Shown here: piece after piece, positions 1-8,576 of the stretch
Layout: each line of letters opens with the position of its first letter
Numbering within the stretch: the first letter of the stretch is position 1
Assembly (NCBI RefSeq): GCF_000758525.1
Contig: NZ_CP009241.1
Coordinates: 1,240,001 to 1,304,000 of the forward strand
Reading direction: 5' to 3'
From: Paenibacillus sp. FSL H7-0357
GTDB lineage: Bacteria; Bacillota; Bacilli; Paenibacillales; Paenibacillaceae
Length of the DNA: 64,000 nt
Notes under the pieces: model-generated
Databases searched by the model: none
Told to the model about the DNA's origin: nothing
The model's input: only the letters and a program-made list of their open reading frames with translations
Program-made: the position numbers and the translations under genes

Positions 1-151
1 GCATGGAGGTGACCAGACTGGAGATAGACAGGGCGGCTGCGGCCGGGAGGGCCAGGGCAAGCGGCCTCGATAGCTGAAGTTGTCTGACCGGACGTCCGGC
101 TTCGCGGACGACGAGCAGTGTAATCCGGTTATGATCGGGCTGACTCTTCAT
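1..151 (-). CDS. N-terminal fragment of an envelope protein, possibly an M23-type peptidase
   Basis: Minus-strand reading frame that starts with ATG at 149-151 and runs off the left edge, leaving about 50 residues. It begins MKSQPDHNRITLLVVREAG and then has a run of Ala/Leu residues that could be a membrane anchor. A good ribosome binding site (AAAGGAG, 5-nt spacer) lies just upstream and decides the start. This kind of N-terminus (short polar tail, then a single membrane segment) resembles anchored peptidoglycan hydrolases of the M23 family in Paenibacillus, but the catalytic part lies outside the window, so the function is a guess. It is divergent from the cardiolipin synthase gene. Confidence 0.55.
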   Translation of the reverse strand, partial: MKSQPDHNRITLLVVREAGRPVRQLQLSRPLALALPAAAALSISSLVTSM

Positions 152-466
152 AGCTACTCCTTTCTGCGGCTTGTGCAGCCGCCTCGTGGTAACTAAAACT
201 CCGTGCCTGCGAGTGTTGGCTATTAAATGGGCTCATCCGAATTGTCCTACTACTCTATGTATTCCAGGCCTTTGGTGAACATGACAACGGTTTGGTTGAA
301 TAAAGAAGGAGAGTTACGGCAAAACCTGTACTAGAATTGGCTTGGGTGCAGCTAATTCCCGGTTTTTCATGGTGAACAAAGTGATGCGGGTACCAAAGCC
401 CGAAACCCGGCTTGTACGAAGCTCAGGCAGGAGACAGCTATTATAGACTTTCAGGAGGTGTGCGCC
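152..466. other. Divergent intergenic region
   Basis: About 315 bases between the divergent envelope gene and cls. It must hold promoters for both, but no convincing -35/-10 pair was found; TTGTAC (412-417) and TATTAT (439-444) are too far apart (21 nt). No repeat, RNA gene or clear terminator is visible. Confidence 0.4.
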
Positions 467-1897
467 TTGAGAATATTTGCAATTATTTTATGCCTTTTTA
501 TTCTGCAGATTGCCGTAATACTGCTGCTGGAGCACCGCCGTCCGCAAAGAGCGCTGGCCTGGCTGTTTATTACATTCTGTTGTCCGCCTGCCGGGCTGTT
601 GTTCTATTATTTTTTGGGCCATGATTATTGGCAGAACCGCAGGATCGGCAAACGCTGCACGCCGCTGCTTCGTGAAATTCGCGCCCATGTCTCCGGCAAA
701 ATTCAGATCGTGAAAAATACGTCAGATATCGGCAACCCGGAGTTTGAAGGCTGCGATGAACTGCTGCATCTGCTCTCCGGGCTCTCGGAAAGTCCAGTTA
801 CCGGACGCAATAAGTGCCGGATACTTTCCAGCGGCCAAGAAGCCTATGAGGATATGCTGGAAGCGATGGAAACGGCGCGGGAGAATATCCATCTGGAGTT
901 TTATATTTTTCGGGATGATGTCACCGGTGAGCGGTTTCAAGAAGTCATGATCCGTAAGTGCCGCCAGGGGGTTAAAGTGCGTCTGCTATGCGACGGTCTC
1001 GGCAGTCATAAGCTGAGCCGCAGATTTATCCGCACCTTAAAAAATGCGGGCGTAGAGGTCCATTTCTTTCTGCCGCCACTGACCTCACTCATGGACCGCC
1101 GCTTTAATTACCGCAATCACCGCAAAATTCTGGTTGTTGATGGTCTAATAGGATATACGGGCGGATTGAATGTCGGGGATGATTATCTGGGCAAGGATCC
1201 CAAGCTGGGCTACTGGCGGGATACCCACCTGCGGCTAGAAGGAGATGCAGTTTATAATCTGCAATACGTGTTCCTCAAGGATTGGAGATTGGCGGCAGGA
1301 GACGCCCTGAGCCATCCCCGCTTTTTTCCAAAGCACAGCTGTGAGGAACAGGAGTCTGTGCTGATTGTGGCAAGCGGGCCGGATGGAGCAATAGATGCCT
1401 CACTGGAGATGTATTTTGCCGCATTGTGTGCAGCCAGGCAGCGAATCTGGATTGCTTCACCGTATTTCATTCCCGATCCGACGATTTGCCGGGCCCTTAA
1501 GAATGCTGTGCTCAGCGGTGTGGATGTGAGAATTATCATTCCTGCCACACCAGACAACAGGCTGGTTTATAATGCTTCTTTATCCTATCTGGAGAATCTG
1601 CAGGATGCCGGGGTGAAATTCTACCGCTACAAGAAGGGATTTATGCATGCCAAAGTCATGATCATAGACGATCTGCTGGCTACTGTGGGCAGTGCCAATC
1701 TGGACATGCGCAGCTTCTACTCCAACTTCGAGCTTACCGCGGTGCTGCTCCAGCCGGAGATCATTAATTCGCTTAAGTCAGCGTTCCAGAATGATCTCAA
1801 GCATAGCGAATTTATTGACCCTGCAAAATTTAGCAGGAGGGGACGAAATGTCAAGTTGATTCAAGGGCTCTGTCAGCTGCTTTCGCCGCTATTATGA
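467..1897 (+). CDS. cls: Cardiolipin synthase (phospholipase D superfamily)
   Basis: 476-residue membrane enzyme expected to condense two phosphatidylglycerol molecules into cardiolipin and glycerol. The N-terminus holds two hydrophobic segments (about residues 2-20 and 30-50). Two HxKxxxxD phospholipase D motifs follow: HRKILVVD in the first half and HAKVMIID near the C-terminus, each followed by the usual Gly/Asn-rich segment (GGLNVGDDY, GSANLDMRS). Length and layout match bacterial Cls of the B. subtilis ClsA/YwnE type. TTG at 467 is preferred as the start because AGGAGGT lies 7-8 nt upstream; the upstream in-frame GTG at 458 overlaps that site. The gene stands alone, divergent from the left-edge gene. 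Confidence 0.93.
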   Translation: MRIFAIILCLFILQIAVILLLEHRRPQRALAWLFITFCCPPAGLLFYYFLGHDYWQNRRIGKRCTPLLREIRAHVSGKIQIVKNTSDIGNPEFEGCDELLHLLSGLSESPVTGRNKCRILSSGQEAYEDMLEAMETARENIHLEFYIFRDDVTGERFQEVMIRKCRQGVKVRLLCDGLGSHKLSRRFIRTLKNAGVEVHFFLPPLTSLMDRRFNYRNHRKILVVDGLIGYTGGLNVGDDYLGKDPKLGYWRDTHLRLEGDAVYNLQYVFLKDWRLAAGDALSHPRFFPKHSCEEQESVLIVASGPDGAIDASLEMYFAALCAARQRIWIASPYFIPDPTICRALKNAVLSGVDVRIIIPATPDNRLVYNASLSYLENLQDAGVKFYRYKKGFMHAKVMIIDDLLATVGSANLDMRSFYSNFELTAVLLQPEIINSLKSAFQNDLKHSEFIDPAKFSRRGRNVKLIQGLCQLLSPLL

Positions 1898-1971
1898 CGG
1901 AAAAAGGGTCAAAACCCTAACTTTTCGAAGGCGCGAACATGTTCCGTTCCTTATTTTAGCTTCTTTTATGA

Positions 1972-1977
1972 TATAAT
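1972..1977 (+). promoter_or_regulatory. Possible -10 box for the YitT-family gene
   Basis: TATAAT about 90 bases before the start codon in an AT-rich stretch. The matching -35 is poor (CCTTAT at 1949-1954), so this is only a candidate. Confidence 0.35.
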
Positions 1978-2064
1978 ATAGGTATAAGAAGAAATTTAAG
2001 AAAGTATAGCTTAACAATTATGCTTTCGATTATTCTTGTTTATACTTTTTATAGGGGGAGTTCT

Positions 2065-2973
2065 ATGACTGTAAGCCAAAAAGTCTTTACGAGTGAGGAA
2101 CAGAAGAAACCGCAGAAGTCGGGGGCTTTGAAGACCGCCAGACTGGCCCAGCGGATTATTATGATGGTGCTCGGGGCGGGTATGATGTCTGTTGCACTGG
2201 AGATTTTTCTTGTTCCCAATCAGTTGATTGACGGCGGAATTACGGGTATTTCTATTATGCTGTCCGATATTTTTGACATCCCGCTCGGGATTTTGCTGAC
2301 GCTGCTTAACTTGCCGTTTCTGGTTATAGGTTATAAGCAGATTGGCAAAACCTTTGCCTTATCCACATTATTTTCCGTAGTAGTAATGTCCATCGGTACT
2401 CAGCTGCTCCATCCTGTAAATCCCATAACGGTGGAACCGCTGCTTGCCGCAGTGTTTGGGGGCGTCATTCTCGGCGTGGGTGTAGGACTCGTTGTACGTT
2501 ACGGGGGATCACTTGATGGTACAGAGATTGTCGCCATTCTCGTGTCTAAGAAGCTGCCGTTTTCCGTAGGTGAGGTAGTTATGTTTTTCAACCTGTTTAT
2601 TCTTTCAAGCGCAGGTTTCGTGTTCGGCTGGAATAATGCGATGTTTTCTCTAATTGCTTACTATATTGCGTTTAAGCTGATTGATATTACGCTTGAGGGG
2701 CTTGATCAATCCAAGTCGGTATGGATTATCAGCGATAAATTCCGTGATATCGGCGAAGCGCTGACCGAGCGTCTGGGACGCGGCGTTACCTATCTTGATG
2801 GGGAAGGCGGCTTCTCCGGTGAGAACAAGAAAGTGATCTTTGTGGTAATCACCCGTTTGGAAGAAGCCAAACTGAAGTCGATTGTTGAGGATTGGGATTC
2901 CGATGCCTTTATCGCAATTGGCAATATCCATGATGTTAAAGGCGGCCGCTTTAAGAAAAAATCAATCCACTAG
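2065..2973 (+). CDS. YitT family membrane protein (DUF161 + DUF2179)
   Basis: 302-residue protein of the YitT family, of unknown biochemical role. The N-terminal two thirds have about five hydrophobic segments with the family's GGITGISIMLS and GGSLDGTEI stretches; the last 90 residues form a soluble DUF2179 domain (VIFVVITRLE...DAFIAI). ATG at 2065 was chosen because AGGGGGAG ends 4 nt before it; the reading frame is open for 15 codons further upstream but has no binding site there. Single gene followed by a strong hairpin. Bacilli usually carry several paralogues of this family, so the exact counterpart cannot be named. Confidence 0.85.
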   Translation: MTVSQKVFTSEEQKKPQKSGALKTARLAQRIIMMVLGAGMMSVALEIFLVPNQLIDGGITGISIMLSDIFDIPLGILLTLLNLPFLVIGYKQIGKTFALSTLFSVVVMSIGTQLLHPVNPITVEPLLAAVFGGVILGVGVGLVVRYGGSLDGTEIVAILVSKKLPFSVGEVVMFFNLFILSSAGFVFGWNNAMFSLIAYYIAFKLIDITLEGLDQSKSVWIISDKFRDIGEALTERLGRGVTYLDGEGGFSGENKKVIFVVITRLEEAKLKSIVEDWDSDAFIAIGNIHDVKGGRFKKKSIH

Positions 2974-3104
2974 CGATTCTCACAACCTGAACGCTATCCG
3001 AAGGAAGGTATATTTACGAAAGTCAGAGTAATCAATAGGGCGGTTGCGTTTGGCAGCGCCGTATTCTCATATATAATACCTTCCGTCCAAAAGCTGGACG
3101 CCTG

Positions 3105-3141
3105 ATAAGCCCGCAGCCTGAAAAGGCAGTTGCGGGCTTAT
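3105..3141. terminator. Bidirectional terminator hairpin
   Basis: Perfect 11-bp stem (ATAAGCCCGCA / TGCGGGCTTAT) with a small GCC/GGC inner pair, placed between the convergent YitT gene and the LigD-type polymerase gene. Confidence 0.75.
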
Positions 3142-3154
3142 TGCTGTTTCAGAA

Positions 3155-4039
3155 TCAAGGGAGCCGGGAGATAATGTTCTCTACCGGCTGAGGCGGTACA
3201 CCAACAATTAAATCGCCCATGCGGCTGAGGCGTTCCTCAATATTCAGCAGATGAAAATCTGCAGGGGAGACATTGCGCTGCACCTCTTCCCATAAGAGGG
3301 GAGTAGAAACAGTGGCCAGCGGTCTGGCACGCGGTGTATAAGGAGCGGCAAGGGTTTTGCCTCCGTAGTGCTGAAGATAATCAAAATAAATTTTGTCGCC
3401 GCGGTGTTTCTTCAGCCGCTCCAGGGTGAACAGATCGGGACGTTTCTCGGTGACATAACGTCCCACAAAATGCCCGATCTTGCGCAAGTCATCGAAAGTA
3501 ACACCAGGCCGGATAGGAATGATGATCTGCACACCTGTGGCCCCCGAAGTCTTCGGAACGGAAGCCAGTCCCAGCGATTTCAGCACTTCACCGACAGTGG
3601 CGGCCGCTTCCATGATCCGCGGCTCCACCTCAAGGGAGGGATCAAGATCAATCATCCATTCACAGGGAAGCCCGCTTCCCGCATAATGCAGGGAAGGGTG
3701 AAACTCCAGTGCAGCCAGATTGCCCAGCCAGAGCAGCTCCGGCAAGCCCTGAAGCACGATATAGTTGATTTTGTCCTGTACCGCCGTTCGGACAAAGTCC
3801 GGCAGGGGGTCCGGGGCGTTTTTTTGATAAAACGACATGCCGGAAATGCCGTGGGGGTAGCGAATTACCGTCAGCAGCCGGTCCCGGCAATAGCGCAGTA
3901 AATAAGGGGAGAGTGCGGCCAGCTTTTCCAGATAGATCCGTTTGGTAATCCCTGCCTCGGGCCATAATGGTTTATCGGGGTTCGTTATCGTAATTTCTTG
4001 TCCGGCTACAGTAATGGAGCCTTTGATTGTTGCCGGCAT
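3155..4039 (-). CDS. LigD-type DNA polymerase/primase domain protein (end joining)
   Basis: 294-residue polymerase domain of the archaeo-eukaryotic primase type found in bacterial LigD, which fills gaps and adds nucleotides at Ku-bound double-strand breaks. Visible marks are GMSFYQKNAPD, the metal-binding DLD in EWMIDLDPS, and the C-terminal KIYFDYLQ...APYTPRARP block. ATG at 4037-4039 is preceded by GGGAGGAG; the frame is open further upstream but the extra residues look unlike the family. It is a stand-alone gene 56 nt after the ligase gene, whereas in B. subtilis the two domains are fused in one LigD. Both proteins look complete, so this seems a true split and not a frameshift. Confidence 0.9.
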   Translation of the reverse strand: MPATIKGSITVAGQEITITNPDKPLWPEAGITKRIYLEKLAALSPYLLRYCRDRLLTVIRYPHGISGMSFYQKNAPDPLPDFVRTAVQDKINYIVLQGLPELLWLGNLAALEFHPSLHYAGSGLPCEWMIDLDPSLEVEPRIMEAAATVGEVLKSLGLASVPKTSGATGVQIIIPIRPGVTFDDLRKIGHFVGRYVTEKRPDLFTLERLKKHRGDKIYFDYLQHYGGKTLAAPYTPRARPLATVSTPLLWEEVQRNVSPADFHLLNIEERLSRMGDLIVGVPPQPVENIISRLP

Positions 4040-4095
4040 GCCGGATCTCCTCCCTTCCCTTCCTCGTACATAGCTGCAGCGCACACTTTTTGCGC

Positions 4096-5061
4096 TTAAT
4101 CCCTTGTTTCTAATTGCCCCTTCTGCTCTATCCGGCAAGACTGCGGCGGCAAATCCACTTGTGCCTGAATGACTGGTTGGCGAAAGGTACCCGAGCTGTT
4201 CCATTCCAAAAAATGAAGCTTGAAGACCAGCTCGGGCTTGATCCATACCGCATCCTTGCTGCGCTGGGGCAGGGCTGCAAAAGGCATCTTCGGGACGGTG
4301 AGGCGGTGGGCTGCCGCAGTCACGTTCCGCCAATCCGCCGCCGTCATTCTGCCCGCACCGGCATGACCGATGTAATGCAGCTTACCTTCGTCGTCGTACA
4401 GGCCGAAGAGCAGCGCATTTACAATCCCGTCACGAAAGGTTACCCCGCCGGCGACAGCAGTTACATCGGAAATGATTTTCCGCTTCTGCCAGCGTTTGTC
4501 CTTCCCTCCCGGCGCGTAAGTACTATTCACGTCCTTGCATACGATGCCTTCCAGACTGCCGCTTTGGGCTGCGGAGAACAGCTCCGCCGGATTGGCATAG
4601 CTCGGCACATTCTGGACATGGGGATGGGGCAGCAGCATTTCATTTAAGTACTGCTGCCTCCGGGATAGGGGCTGATCAAGCAGCCATAGTCCGTTGCAAT
4701 ATAGGATGTCAAACACCATATATAGAACCGGAACCTGCGGTCTAACCGCCCGGATGGCAGCTTCATTCTTCAGGCTGTCGCGGCGCATGACCTCATGAAA
4801 GGAAGGTTTGCCGGCACTGAGCGCAATGACTTCTCCGTCCAGGATAAAAGAGCCGGCCCGGCAATAGCTGCGGGGCTCGGCCAGCTCGGGATACTGCGGC
4901 GTGCGGCGGTTGCCCCGGCGGTTAATGAGCTCTGCATGGCTGCCATCGTAATAAGAAAGCATGCGCACACCGTCCCATTTGATTTGTGCGATCCACTCGC
5001 CGCCGGACGGAAGCTGCGCGGCCAGTACAGGCTCAAATGGAATGACTGGCTGCAGCTTCAT
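4096..5061 (-). CDS. ATP-dependent DNA ligase (LigD ligase part)
   Basis: 321-residue ATP-dependent ligase that would seal breaks in the Ku pathway. Motif I, KWDGVR, carries the lysine that takes AMP; further nucleotidyltransferase motifs are RRGNR, LDGEVI and EGIVCKD...WQKRK; the C-terminal OB-fold ends with LEWNSSGTFRQPV. AGGAGGGG lies just upstream of the ATG. The gene sits between Ku (36-nt gap) and the separate polymerase domain, all on the minus strand, so the three are probably one transcript. Confidence 0.93.
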   Translation of the reverse strand: MKLQPVIPFEPVLAAQLPSGGEWIAQIKWDGVRMLSYYDGSHAELINRRGNRRTPQYPELAEPRSYCRAGSFILDGEVIALSAGKPSFHEVMRRDSLKNEAAIRAVRPQVPVLYMVFDILYCNGLWLLDQPLSRRQQYLNEMLLPHPHVQNVPSYANPAELFSAAQSGSLEGIVCKDVNSTYAPGGKDKRWQKRKIISDVTAVAGGVTFRDGIVNALLFGLYDDEGKLHYIGHAGAGRMTAADWRNVTAAAHRLTVPKMPFAALPQRSKDAVWIKPELVFKLHFLEWNSSGTFRQPVIQAQVDLPPQSCRIEQKGQLETRD

Positions 5062-5097
5062 AGCAACCCCTCCTAAAGGAAATATAGGCTAATAAGC

Positions 5098-6066
5098 TTA
5101 GGAAACTGTGTCTTTGCTCTTGGCGCTGCGGCGTTTCGGCTTAGGTGAAATGACCGGAATCGGTCCGGTTGCTTCGTTAAGCACAGCGGCTGCAGGAGCG
5201 GCGGCTGTTGTTTTGGCCTTGGCGGTTTTTTTCCTGGCAGCGGCTGTTTTCGGTTTGGCCGCAGCACCGGACGGGGAGGGTCCGGGGTCTGTCGGGATAT
5301 GCTGAACCGCTTCGATACTGGCCTGCAGCGCGGCCATCAGGTCGATTACATTGCTCTCCTGCCGCGCCGGAGCAATATGGAATTCTTCACCGGCAATTTT
5401 ATGGGAGATCAGATCCAGCATCCGCTGGCGGTAATCATCGGTGTATTTTGCCGGCTCGAAGGGTGTAGACAGCTGGGATATGAGCAGTTTGGCCATATCC
5501 AGCTCCTTGTCATTGACCATGCCGGCTTCCGGCAGGCCTGGAACCTGGGAGACGGGCCGCACCTCGTCGGGATAATAGATGGTTTCAATCGCCAGGCAGT
5601 CCGACAAGACGCGGATGGCGGCGAGACTGCTTTTAGAGCGGATGGAAATTTTGGCAATGCCGATCTTTCCGGTCTGGCGCATTGCTTCCATCAGCAGCCG
5701 GTAGGCGTTCATCCCGGCTTGATCGGGAGAAAGATAATAGGTCTTTTGAAAATAAATCGGGTCGATCTCCGTTAAATCCACAAAGTCTAAAATGGTGATG
5801 CTTTTGCTGCTCTCCTCGGTAAGCTGATCCAGCTCCTCTTTGTCGAAGAGGACAAACTTTCCCTTCTCATACTCATAGCCTTTGCCGATTTCTTCCCAGG
5901 CTACTTCCTTGTCACACACGGGACATTTGCGCACGTATGACAGCGGACTGCCGCATTCCTTGTGGATATAACGCAGGGAAATGTCCTTATCCTCCGTGGC
6001 GGAGAACATTTTGACCGGAACATGTACAAGCCCGAAGCTGATGGCTCCTTTCCAAACGGTATGCAT
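5098..6066 (-). CDS. ku: Ku protein, non-homologous end joining
   Basis: 322-residue bacterial Ku, the homodimeric ring that binds DNA ends and recruits LigD. It starts MHTVWKGAISFGLVHVPVKM, has the family's CGSPLSYVRKCPVC pair of CxxC-like cysteines near residues 38-50, and ends in a long Lys/Ala/Pro-rich tail (about 70 residues), the kind of extension that binds DNA in other Ku proteins. AGGAGG precedes the ATG. In B. subtilis the counterpart is made in the forespore under sigma-G; here a sigma-G-like -10 (CATACTA, minus strand, 6100-6106) lies about 35 nt upstream, without a good -35, so forespore control is only suggested. Confidence 0.95.
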   Translation of the reverse strand: MHTVWKGAISFGLVHVPVKMFSATEDKDISLRYIHKECGSPLSYVRKCPVCDKEVAWEEIGKGYEYEKGKFVLFDKEELDQLTEESSKSITILDFVDLTEIDPIYFQKTYYLSPDQAGMNAYRLLMEAMRQTGKIGIAKISIRSKSSLAAIRVLSDCLAIETIYYPDEVRPVSQVPGLPEAGMVNDKELDMAKLLISQLSTPFEPAKYTDDYRQRMLDLISHKIAGEEFHIAPARQESNVIDLMAALQASIEAVQHIPTDPGPSPSGAAAKPKTAAARKKTAKAKTTAAAPAAAVLNEATGPIPVISPKPKRRSAKSKDTVS

Positions 6067-6218
6067 GGATATCGCCTCCTGATAATAAGTGCTTTGGCTT
6101 AGTATGGAGCGGCGGGGCTTTTTCTAGCCGGATGCATTTTTTGCGAAGCATGGGAAAAAATAAAGTCAGCAAACCTTGAAGGATGAAAAAAGAATCAGGA
6201 ACGCAGCGGAGGTATTAT

Positions 6219-6407
6219 ATGGGGCGTGGACCAAATGATTGGATTGACAGCTTATCGGAGCAGGATATCCCGGCAGAGGTTGTGGACTGGGAGAATATTA
6301 TTGCGGTACGGGAGGACAATGGGTTAAGTGATGAGTCAGAGCACCTCGATGCCGTGGCGACGATTGGTGAACCGCCTACTGCCGAGGAGGAGACAGAGGA
6401 ACATTGA
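6219..6407 (+). CDS. Small acidic hypothetical protein
   Basis: 62-residue acidic protein (MGRGPNDWIDSLSEQD...) rich in Glu and Asp at its C-terminus; no domain recognised. ATG at 6219 follows GGAGGT with a 5-nt spacer, which is why it is preferred to the in-frame ATG at 6183. It is divergent from Ku. Confidence 0.6.
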   Translation: MGRGPNDWIDSLSEQDIPAEVVDWENIIAVREDNGLSDESEHLDAVATIGEPPTAEEETEEH

Positions 6408-6764
6408 CGTGTGATGTTGTGAAGGAATGGAATCAAGCTAGGGTGCAAAAAAGCGTATATTTACAAAAATAAAGCGCAAGCTTCCCGAAGCTATATTAGT
6501 TGAACTAAAGAACTACCTAGAGGCAAAAGCAGCGGAGGGGAATTTTGGAACTGTAGGAGCGATAGCGACCGCCTTTGTCTACGGATTTCAACCGCAAATA
6601 GCGGTAAAAATCAAGAAATCTGTAGACAACAGCGGCCGGAAGTCCAAATATTCACCGCAGTTGCGTTCTATGCCGGCTCGGTAAATCTAAAGTTCAACTT
6701 ATATAGTTGTGTACGATGATAATCAATGGAGCATATGCTCACAAAACTTTAAGGAGCCAAAAAA
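6408..6764. other. Intergenic region with a palindromic element
   Basis: 357 bases between two small genes. Most of it (6490-6707) is the nested inverted-repeat element listed separately; the rest is AT-rich and would carry the sspH promoter. No gene seen. Confidence 0.5.
6490..6707. repeat. Nested inverted-repeat intergenic element
   Basis: About 218 bases bounded by imperfect 17-bp inverted repeats (6490-6506 and 6691-6707, 15 of 17 positions matching). Inside is a second inverted pair, 6575-6589 with 6615-6629 (14 of 15 matching), and inside that a perfect ACCGC-AAATA-GCGGT hairpin (6591-6605). It has no open frame of note. The layout suits a MITE/REP-like mobile repeat or a folded transcript; which one cannot be told from one copy. 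Confidence 0.6.
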
Positions 6765-6950
6765 ATGGATGTACAACGGGCGAAGGCTATTTATGCCTCC
6801 AAAGATATGATCTCCGTGCATTTGGATGGAGAGCCGGTATGGATTGAGCATGTTGATGCGGACAATGGCATGGCTACGGTGCAGGTCGGCTCTCGTCCGA
6901 CCAATACGCATACCGTCGGTGTGGAACGGCTGGAGGAGCAGGGAAGTTAG
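6765..6950 (+). CDS. sspH: Small acid-soluble spore protein, H type
   Basis: 61 residues, MDVQRAKAIYASKDMISVHL then a VWIEHVDADNGMATV stretch, matching the SspH family of minor spore-core proteins that are made in the forespore. Length agrees with the roughly 59-residue B. subtilis protein. GGAG lies 9 nt before the ATG. Single gene with its own terminator. Confidence 0.9.
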   Translation: MDVQRAKAIYASKDMISVHLDGEPVWIEHVDADNGMATVQVGSRPTNTHTVGVERLEEQGS

Positions 6951-6973
6951 AATTAATGACAGGCAATGAACCC

Positions 6974-7013
6974 AACCGGTTGAAGGGATAACCCCCTATT
7001 CAATCGGTTTTTT
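6974..7013 (+). terminator. Terminator after sspH
   Basis: AACCGGTTGAA pairs with TTCAATCGGTT (one wobble), followed by a T-run. Confidence 0.7.
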
Positions 7014-7175
7014 GTATTTGCCAATTGTCGCTGCATTCGGATTATGAAACCGTTAGAATAAGTGGACTCGCATAACCTGCTCTCCCTGCGCCCGGGAAAG
7101 GATAACTGCACTTGCAGCATAGGAAAGACCGGCAACGGGGGCTTTGCTGCCGAGGGAAAGGAGTAGAGCGGGTTG

Positions 7176-7204
7176 TTGCGGTAGCAGTACCATACCGATA
7201 TAAT
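7176..7204 (+). promoter_or_regulatory. Probable promoter of the tsaE-tsaD operon
   Basis: TTGCGG (7176-7181), 17-nt spacer, TATAAT (7199-7204), about 50 bases before the tsaE start. Confidence 0.55.
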
Positions 7205-7254
7205 TAAGAGTATTGTTACCGGCAAGGTATATTCTAAAAGGTGGTAGTTGCAGC

Positions 7255-7746
7255 TTGGACAATAATGTTGAAACGGTGTTTACTTACCGTTCTTACAGCT
7301 TGCAGGATACGGAGCTGCTCGCTGCCGCTGTCGCTGCTGCTTCAACGGCGGGGATGGTTATCGGCCTGGACGGCGATTTGGGTGCGGGCAAAACGGCATT
7401 CTCGCAGAGGTATGCCCGCCATTTGGGCGTACAAGGGATTGTAAACAGTCCTACTTTTACAATTATTAAAGAATATGAAGGCAGATTGCCGCTGTATCAT
7501 ATGGATGTATACCGGATTTCGCTTCAGGAAGCGGACGAGCTGGGGCTGGATGAATATTTTTACGGACAGGGCGTTTGCCTGGTGGAATGGAGCAGCATTA
7601 TACAAGAGTTGATGCCGCCGCGGCATCTGCATATATACATGGAAACAGCCGGGCCGGACGAACGACTGATCACGGTTACCGGAATCGGAGAGCCTTACGG
7701 CGAGGTCTGCCGGGCTCTGATCCAGAAGTGGGGTAAAGAAAGATGA
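7255..7746 (+). CDS. tsaE: tRNA t6A biosynthesis ATPase TsaE
   Basis: 163-residue P-loop ATPase that works with TsaB and TsaD to put threonylcarbamoyl on A37 of ANN-decoding tRNAs. Walker A is GDLGAGKT; the family's SPTFTI and VYRI..ADELGLDEYF blocks and VEWSS are present. TTG at 7255 is taken as start because AAAAGGTGG lies 10 nt upstream and the resulting protein has the normal length; the frame extends upstream to an ATG at 7213 without a binding site. First gene of a four-gene operon. Confidence 0.92.
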   Translation: MDNNVETVFTYRSYSLQDTELLAAAVAAASTAGMVIGLDGDLGAGKTAFSQRYARHLGVQGIVNSPTFTIIKEYEGRLPLYHMDVYRISLQEADELGLDEYFYGQGVCLVEWSSIIQELMPPRHLHIYMETAGPDERLITVTGIGEPYGEVCRALIQKWGKER

Positions 7747-8576
7747 CGAATGAAAATAAAGAGCCGCGCAAGCGGTTTTTGTCGCTGGATACATCAACGG
7801 CTGTCCTGGGTGTGGCTATCACCGGAGACGGCAGGCTTTTGCATGAAATTAATGCATCCGGGGAGCGGAACCATTCGGTTCATCTGCTGCCGATTATTCA
7901 GGAGGCGCTGCAGGCTTCGGGGACTACCTCAGATATGCTGGCTGGAGTCTCCGTCGGAGTCGGGCCCGGTTCGTATACGGGAACGCGCATTGCGGTTACA
8001 GCAGCGAAGACGCTGGCCTGGGCCTGGAAGGTTCCGGTAGCGGGCGTGTCGAGCCTGCATGCACTGGCCTGGGGAGGCCTGGGCGCCGCTCTTGCGCAGC
8101 AGCACCCGGAAGCCGGAGGACAGATGCCGGAGAAGGCCGGGACCGGCCCGGACTGGATTATTCCGCTGCTCGACGCGCGCCGGGGCCAAGCCTATACGGC
8201 GTTGTTTGCCGCCAATGGCGATGAGGCCCCGAAGCGGCTTGAGCCCGATGCGATCCGCCTTATGGCAGACTGGGTGCTGCAGCTGGAAGTACGGCTTAAG
8301 CAGGCAGCGGCAGAGGGTGTAAAGCCGCGTATCCTGTGGTTTGTCGGGGAGACCGAGCTGCACGGCAGTGAGGACAGCCTTCGTACATTGATGGAAGAAG
8401 GTTGTGTGCGGGCCGTGCCTTATGAGCTGGAAGGCCGCTGGACAGGCTACCTCGGTGAGGAACGGCTGCTGGCGGGAAGTGATGATATTCACGGGTTAAT
8501 CCCGAACTATACCCAGCTTTCCGAAGCGGAAGAGAATCTGCGCCGGAGCAGTGAAGGGAGCCTGAACAAAAGATGA
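7743..8576 (+). CDS. tsaB: tRNA t6A biosynthesis protein TsaB
   Basis: 277-residue TsaB, the inactive ASKHA-fold partner that dimerises with TsaD. Marks are FLSLDTSTAVLGVAI at the N-terminus and GVGPGSYTGTRI around residue 75. The start codon overlaps the tsaE stop (ATGA), which points to translational coupling. The mid-part (about residues 110-135) is longer than in many homologues and Gly/Ala-rich. Confidence 0.93.
   Translation: MTNENKEPRKRFLSLDTSTAVLGVAITGDGRLLHEINASGERNHSVHLLPIIQEALQASGTTSDMLAGVSVGVGPGSYTGTRIAVTAAKTLAWAWKVPVAGVSSLHALAWGGLGAALAQQHPEAGGQMPEKAGTGPDWIIPLLDARRGQAYTALFAANGDEAPKRLEPDAIRLMADWVLQLEVRLKQAAAEGVKPRILWFVGETELHGSEDSLRTLMEEGCVRAVPYELEGRWTGYLGEERLLAGSDDIHGLIPNYTQLSEAEENLRRSSEGSLNKR

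Noticed and set aside
412..444. Promoter for cls (TTGTAC / TATTAT)
   Set aside because: The spacing of 21 nt is too long for a vegetative promoter.
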